Below the pieces are notes generated by a model. It did no database searches, had not been told where the DNA came from, and saw only the letters and a list, made by a program, of their open reading frames with translations. Of a stretch of 64,000 nt of DNA, positions 59,374 through 64,000 are shown piece after piece; within the stretch, counting starts at the first letter, position 1, and each line of letters starts with the position of its first letter. A program made the position numbers and the translations under genes. Source of the DNA: Epiperipatus broadwayi (lineage: Eukaryota; Onychophora; Udeonychophora; Euonychophora; Peripatidae); NCBI GenBank assembly GCA_028023455.1, contig JAQFVV010000056.1, positions 6,039,717 through 6,103,716 of the forward strand, in the 5' to 3' direction.

Positions 59374-61146
59374 ACATTTAGTTGTACTGATCTATTGCAA
59401 TATTTATAAGAATAGAACTCATCCATCTGCATTTACATTATTAAAAAACGTTGCATTGCCCTCTGGATTTTTATATGATAATTATGTTTCTACAGATGTG
59501 TGTATATTTAATAAAGATAAAATTATTAATAGTCTTTAGTAACTGAATTACTTACACTACTATAGTAATAATAATTTACTGTATATATTAAATTAAGTTA
59601 TATCATAAAAAGCACATTTTACTCATCCAAAATAACAAAAATAAATAATTCCTAAATTATTATAAGAAAGAAAATGTAAATTTCATGAATAATACAAATT
59701 AATATTCATATTCTACAAACAAAACCTTATTTTTTTCATTTACATAGTATATTGCATTTATCTTTATATAACCTGTTTGTTAAATCCAAATTTGCAAATA
59801 ATTTATACTTTTTAAAAGAACCTCTTCTCCAGACTTGTCTTTTAAATATAGGGTACATTTTTTATTATTCTTGTAAATATAATTTTACTTTATGTTTGCT
59901 TTAAATAACTTTCAATTACTCCAAAATAAAAGTAATAACATACGAAGTCGCTTAAACAAATATATGGTATATGAACTTAGAACATTATATGTATATATAA
60001 ATAGCAAAATTAAACATTAAACATATAATCATTTTGTAAAAACATTCCAACATATTGTCTCACAAAAACTGTATAAAAATACAAACTATAATTTCAACCC
60101 TGGCATACTCAATTACAATAATTAACTAGAAATTGTTATTAATGTTGTCTACATTTAAAAAAAGAAAAAGAAAAATACTTGTTTGCTGCAAAACTGTTTA
60201 TAAAAACCAATAATTTGTATTGTCTATATTTAATCAAAGTGGCTATTTATTACATTAATTTGTTAACTTTATTACTGACCTTCTTTTCTTTCTTTGAAAC
60301 TGGAGGAGTTGGTTCCAAAATTTTTAAGATTGAATGGTATTTCATTTCACCAAGCCTATTAAAAACAAACAAAAGAAAAATAAATATTCAAATAATTGAT
60401 AAAAAAATTACTAATCGGCAAATTATTCACATAATAAAATAATATTCATTACATATGTATGTGTACTATTTCATTAAAAAAATATTCAAGGATGTTTTAT
60501 TAATCCGTTCTTTTAACCCCATTTAAAGGGCCCTGTGGTATATAACTGTACTGCATATATCACCGGGCATTTGACCAGAATTCGAAAGAGCTTAAAATTA
60601 ATATGTTTTCAATCAGCTAGGGTTTTTCTTCCATGTCTGAAGACCCATAGCCAATTTAGCTAACGATCCAAAATTGATCAGTAAATAGTTAGTTATGTGG
60701 CTATTCTTTGGAATGATGGTAAATTATTCAAATTTTATCAATTGACAAATGAGCAATTGAAAAATGCTGTCTTCTCTTTCATTAAATTCTTCTATAAAGA
60801 TTAGTTTCAGAGATCTTTGTCCTGCAATGAGCGATTCAAATGACTGTTTTATCTTACTTTTTTTAGTTACGAATAAAGGATAAACTTAATTAACACAACG
60901 TTAATCTCAGTTTTCCATTACTGACTAACGCAATTACTAGATCATTAGTAAATTATTCTAAAGTAGAAGTATCACTTTTAAAAACTGTATTACTTAAATA
61001 TTAATAAGCTTTTAATTTTGATTGTATTTGTGGTTAAACAATAAAATGTAAATTACTTTAATTAAAAAAAAATGCATTTATTTATTTAATTTGTGTGTAT
61101 ATAGAATATCCTGATTGGATTTCTTTTTAGAAAATCATTAATAATG
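59374..61146. other. A+T-rich DNA, balanced patch at 60520-60640
   Basis: The patch (AAAGGGCCCTGTGG, CACCGGGCATTTGACC) stands out from its flanks but matches nothing else here. The open frame at 60179-60442 is chance. Confidence 0.4.
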
Positions 61147-62969
61147 TGCTATATCCAGGGATAATCCTATTATTACCAGATAAAAACGCATCAATAAAAT
61201 GAACACTCAACAGAGTAGGTAATTTAACAAATAAGAGTTTATTAACTCTATATGAATGCAAAAGTATAAACCTTCATTTATACAACTAGATTACAAGTAA
61301 ATAAGCATTTATTTTTATATGACGCTATGCATACAATTGTATACATTCAAAGATCAGCCTTTCAAGCTAATTGTGCATGCGTCTTCTGCAAGTGTTAAAT
61401 AATAAATGAATACTTCACTCTACAATACAAGATATAGTATTTATGCAGGAATAAAAGGAATCCTCTTATTCCTACGACTCAAATTCTTTTATATGAGCAA
61501 ATCTGAAGTACTGTTGAGTAAAGCGTGAGAGTAGAATTCTCACTTTAAATTACTATCTACGATGTTGGAATGAATGACATCGGTGAAATTGTCTAGAATT
61601 TACTAAACGTCACTCTAAGTGAAACTTAATTATAAGTAAATAAGCATTTATTTTTATATGACGCTATGCATACAATTGTATACATTCAAAGATCAGCCTT
61701 TCAAGCTAATTGTGCATGTGTCTTCTGCGAGTGTTAAATAATAAATGAATACTTCACTCTACAATACAAGATATAGTATTTATGCAGGAATAAAAGGAAT
61801 CCTCTTATTCCTACGACTCAAATTCTTTTATATGAGCAAATCTGAAGTACTGTTGAGTAAAGCGTGAGAGTAGAATTCTCACTTTAAATTACTATCTACG
61901 ATGTTGGAATGAATGACGTCGGTGAAATTGTCTAGAATTTACTAAACATCACTCTAAGTGAAACTTAATTATAAGTAAAAAGCATTTATTGTATGCATAG
62001 CGTCATATAAAAATAAATGCTTATTTACTTATAATTAAGTTTCACTTAGAGTGACGTTTAGTAAATTCTAGACAATTTCACCGACGTCATTCATTCCAAC
62101 ATCGTAGATAGTAATTTAAAGTGAGAATTCTACTCTCACGCTTTACTCAACAGTACTTCAGATTTGCTCATATAAAAGAATTTGAGTCGTAGGAATAAGA
62201 GGATTCCTTTTATTCCTGCATAAATACTATATCTTGTATTGTAGAGTGAAGTATTCATTTATTATTTAACACTCGCAGAAGACGCATGCACAATTAGCTT
62301 GAAAGGCTGATCTTTGAATGTATACAATTGTATGCATAGCGTCATATAAAAATAAATGCTTATTTACTTATAATTAAGTTTCACTTAGAGTGACGTTTAG
62401 TAAATTCTAGACAATTTCACCGACGTCATTCATTCCAACATCGTAGATAGTAATTTAAAGTGAGAATTCTACTCTCACGCTTTACTCAACAGTACTTCAG
62501 ATTTGCTCATATAAAAGAATTTGAGTCATAGGAATAAGAGGATTCCTTTTATTCCTGCATAAATACTATATCTTGTATTGTAGAGTGAAGTATTCATTTA
62601 TTATTTAACACTCGCAGAAGATGCATGCACAATTAGCTTGAAAGGCTGATCTTTGAATGTATACAACTAGATTACTTAAAAGTTGTTCTTGCTATTCTAT
62701 GTTATCTCTCTTCTCAATACTATGCATAATCAAAACTGCTGCTCATCATCATCTTCTGGCATTTACAATAATTTTTTTTCCACTGGGATACTCTGCATCT
62801 ATCTGCATAATGAATAGATATTTGGTTAATTAGCATATATTTGTATACTCTGCATATTTCCATAAATTAACTTTCTAGAATAATCAACAATGGGAATGTT
62901 AATCAATATCCTATCAGACTATATCACTTTATACATACATATATTCACATATTTTAGTCAGATATTGCA
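61147..62969 (-). mobile_element. Probable 3' LTR of a Gypsy-like element, interrupted by a 1.37-kb insertion
   Basis: On the minus strand a polypurine tract (AGGAGGAGAG, 62970-62979) directly precedes TGCAATATC, the expected LTR start. The proposed far end is GATATAGCA, nearly the inverse of the start, at 61147. Without the insertion and one target copy the LTR would be about 442 bp. It contains a TATAAATGAAGG promoter-like word and AATAAACTC as a poly-A signal. A 5' LTR is outside the window, so the far border is an inference. Confidence 0.5.
61281..62675. mobile_element. Four near-identical 339-bp units in head-to-head pairs, flanked by a 14-bp direct repeat
   Basis: TACAACTAGATTAC lies at 61281-61294 and 62662-62675. 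Two units run forward (from 61297 and 61636) and two run reversed (landmark GCTTATTTAC at 62019 and 62358); every spacing is exactly 339 bp. Units differ at only a few bases (for example CGTCTTCTGCAAG versus TGTCTTCTGCGAG). The centre near 61985 joins two truncated forward/reverse ends. Each unit holds a strong hairpin (AGGAATAA...TTATTCCT), but no hammerhead core was found on either strand. The design matches the ribozyme compounds. The whole is a palindrome of about 690 bp per arm and could extrude or fold into dsRNA. Confidence 0.9.
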
Positions 62970-62989
62970 CTCTCCTCCTATCATTCTAG

Positions 62990-63480
62990 CAAAGTTATCA
63001 ACTGTCTACTTATAAACATAATCCTTAAACCTTTCTGGTCTTCTATGATCTCTTGCCCATATAGATGGTGGTACTGGTCACTCTTCCTCACTGTCCTTTT
63101 AATCTTCTCCATCAGTTATTTCCACACTGAATAATTCCACCACAGGTACCTGTATATCTGTGGCAAATCATTTGGGCAGTTAATCTCACTAGTACATTCA
63201 GCATTATTTACTAGCTCTAGCTCAGTTCTTTTTATAAATCTTTTCATTCATGGGATTTCTCACTTCAACTATTGGGCACATTAAATTCTGTTCACTTGCT
63301 CAAGTGGCCCACTTCAATCACTTTTTTAGATGTTTTCTGTGTCTTCAGACTTCATTTCTAACAACCAATTATATCAATCTTAATTGTTTCAAAAATAATT
63401 TTACTACAACTCCTATAAAGTCTGTCTTCTCATTATGTGGCATATCCAAACTGTTTCTCCAACATGACATCTCACATTTT
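62990..63480 (-). pseudogene. Gypsy-like integrase C-terminal remnant
   Basis: Just upstream (minus strand) of the polypurine tract, the frame reads VPPSIWARDHRRPERFKDYV, like the basic RRPxRLKDYV tail that ends many Gypsy-like pol proteins. Further 5' are VGETVWICH (the VGDxVWxRH start of the integrase C-terminal domain) and IEVGHLSK, broken by stops. Position right before the polypurine tract and LTR fits a pol 3' end. The plus-strand open frame at 63250-63516 is its antisense shadow. Confidence 0.55.
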
Positions 63481-63530
63481 CTAAATTATTTTCTCTTTTA
63501 TTCTCAATCTTACTAAGGATTAATATTCAT

Positions 63531-64000
63531 ATGTGAGTTCTGAATTTCCATCTCATTAGCATTTTAGCAGGTATCTTTTTAGTTGCTATGTTTGGCATAA
63601 AATGTTGATAAAACATGGCTCCTGTTAAAGCTTAGTAAATATCTTTAAATTGGATTTTATTTAATATTAGCTTTAATTGTTGCACTTACTTCTCAGCTAA
63701 TAATATTAGACTCAGAATGATACAGACGTATTAAAACATGACAAATCATCTTACAAGTAAAATCTCTCCAATGACTGAAACAATTGTTTTTGGATACCCA
63801 CGCTACATGAACAGTTTGTTTAATACTCTAATATTCTCTGCACTCATATATTTTAGCTATTCTACATTATATCTATTTTGAATATGAGTCAATACTTAAT
63901 AATACATCCATTAAAAGGACCAGGATGGTTAATATGTATTTTCTGCCATGGTTTACTGGTTAGAGAATATGATTACAATTTCTTAGATGGTATGCTAGAA
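63531..64000. other. A+T-rich DNA to window end
   Basis: GGTTTACTGGTTAGAGAATATG near 63951 has an A-box/D-arm look, but the window ends before a B box could appear. Nothing else is recognised. Confidence 0.35.

Noticed and set aside
59241-59432. Glycine-rich open frame
   Set aside because: It is produced by the C/G homopolymer tracts.
61281-62675. Hammerhead search in the 339-bp unit (GAAAT and GAAAG words)
   Set aside because: No CUGANGA partner on either strand and no pairing arms.
63250-63516. 88-codon plus-strand open frame
   Set aside because: Antisense to the Gypsy-like integrase remnant, which explains its length.
1-64000. Short TA runs of similar length throughout the window as a regulatory signal
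   Set aside because: They are too common in such A+T-rich DNA; only those at repeat borders (9440, 40282, 56101, 57293) seem informative.

Overview
This window is eukaryotic, and almost certainly from an animal. It is very A+T-rich (about three quarters by eye). It has no operons, no long open reading frames and no bacterial signals. It is dense in microsatellites, non-LTR and LTR retrotransposon debris, DNA-transposon relics and Penelope-like (PLE) material. I read it as intron or intergenic DNA of an invertebrate. The species cannot be fixed from the sequence. The abundant tRNA-derived SINE that I would expect in an octopus was not seen.

The main result is a set of self-similar insertions carrying hammerhead self-cleaving ribozyme motifs. 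I found them by reading the CUGANGA...GAAA cores and pairing the flanks by hand. Four sequence families (here A, B, C and F) share one architecture but little primary sequence. Each has a two-part stem I, a short stem II, and a stem III that is nearly or exactly palindromic. The stem I arms differ between families yet still pair, which is covariation. Copies are joined in tandem and head-to-head into palindrome-like compounds, and each compound is flanked by one short direct repeat of 10-14 bp: 3977-5244 (C), 14877-15984 (A), 31029-33700 (C), 36726-37099 (C), 47464-47786 (F) and 55674-57320 (B). The B insertion begins with a reading frame resembling the C-terminal GIY-YIG endonuclease of Penelope-like elements, which ties the ribozyme repeats to PLEs. 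A related RTE-like segment at 57782-58380 keeps the uninterrupted target and serves as an empty site.

Two further insertions have the same compound style but no ribozyme that I can find: a 346-bp-period element at 1116-1611, and a near-identical array of four 339-bp units in head-to-head pairs at 61281-62675. The latter sits inside the 3' LTR of a decayed Gypsy-like element whose integrase end lies at about 63010-63480 on the minus strand.

Other regions: two short-TIR elements sharing GGTCAGATA-type ends (10797-11277, 38466-38975); a 1.03-kb pogo/Tigger-like TIR element (45778-46811); two copies of a tRNA-box-bearing dispersed repeat (465-795 plus, 53726-54058 minus); two copies of a repeat with a CTCF-like core (about 9450-9645, 40125-40290); degenerate LINE reverse-transcriptase pieces (48863-51175 minus, 54830-58380 plus); and a small retroposed sequence with a 15-bp target duplication (48464-48644).

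The only candidate host coding sequence is a 114-nt open exon at 30385-30498 (plus), with consensus splice borders. Its gene is not recognised. Everything else is A+T-rich DNA in which I see no gene.
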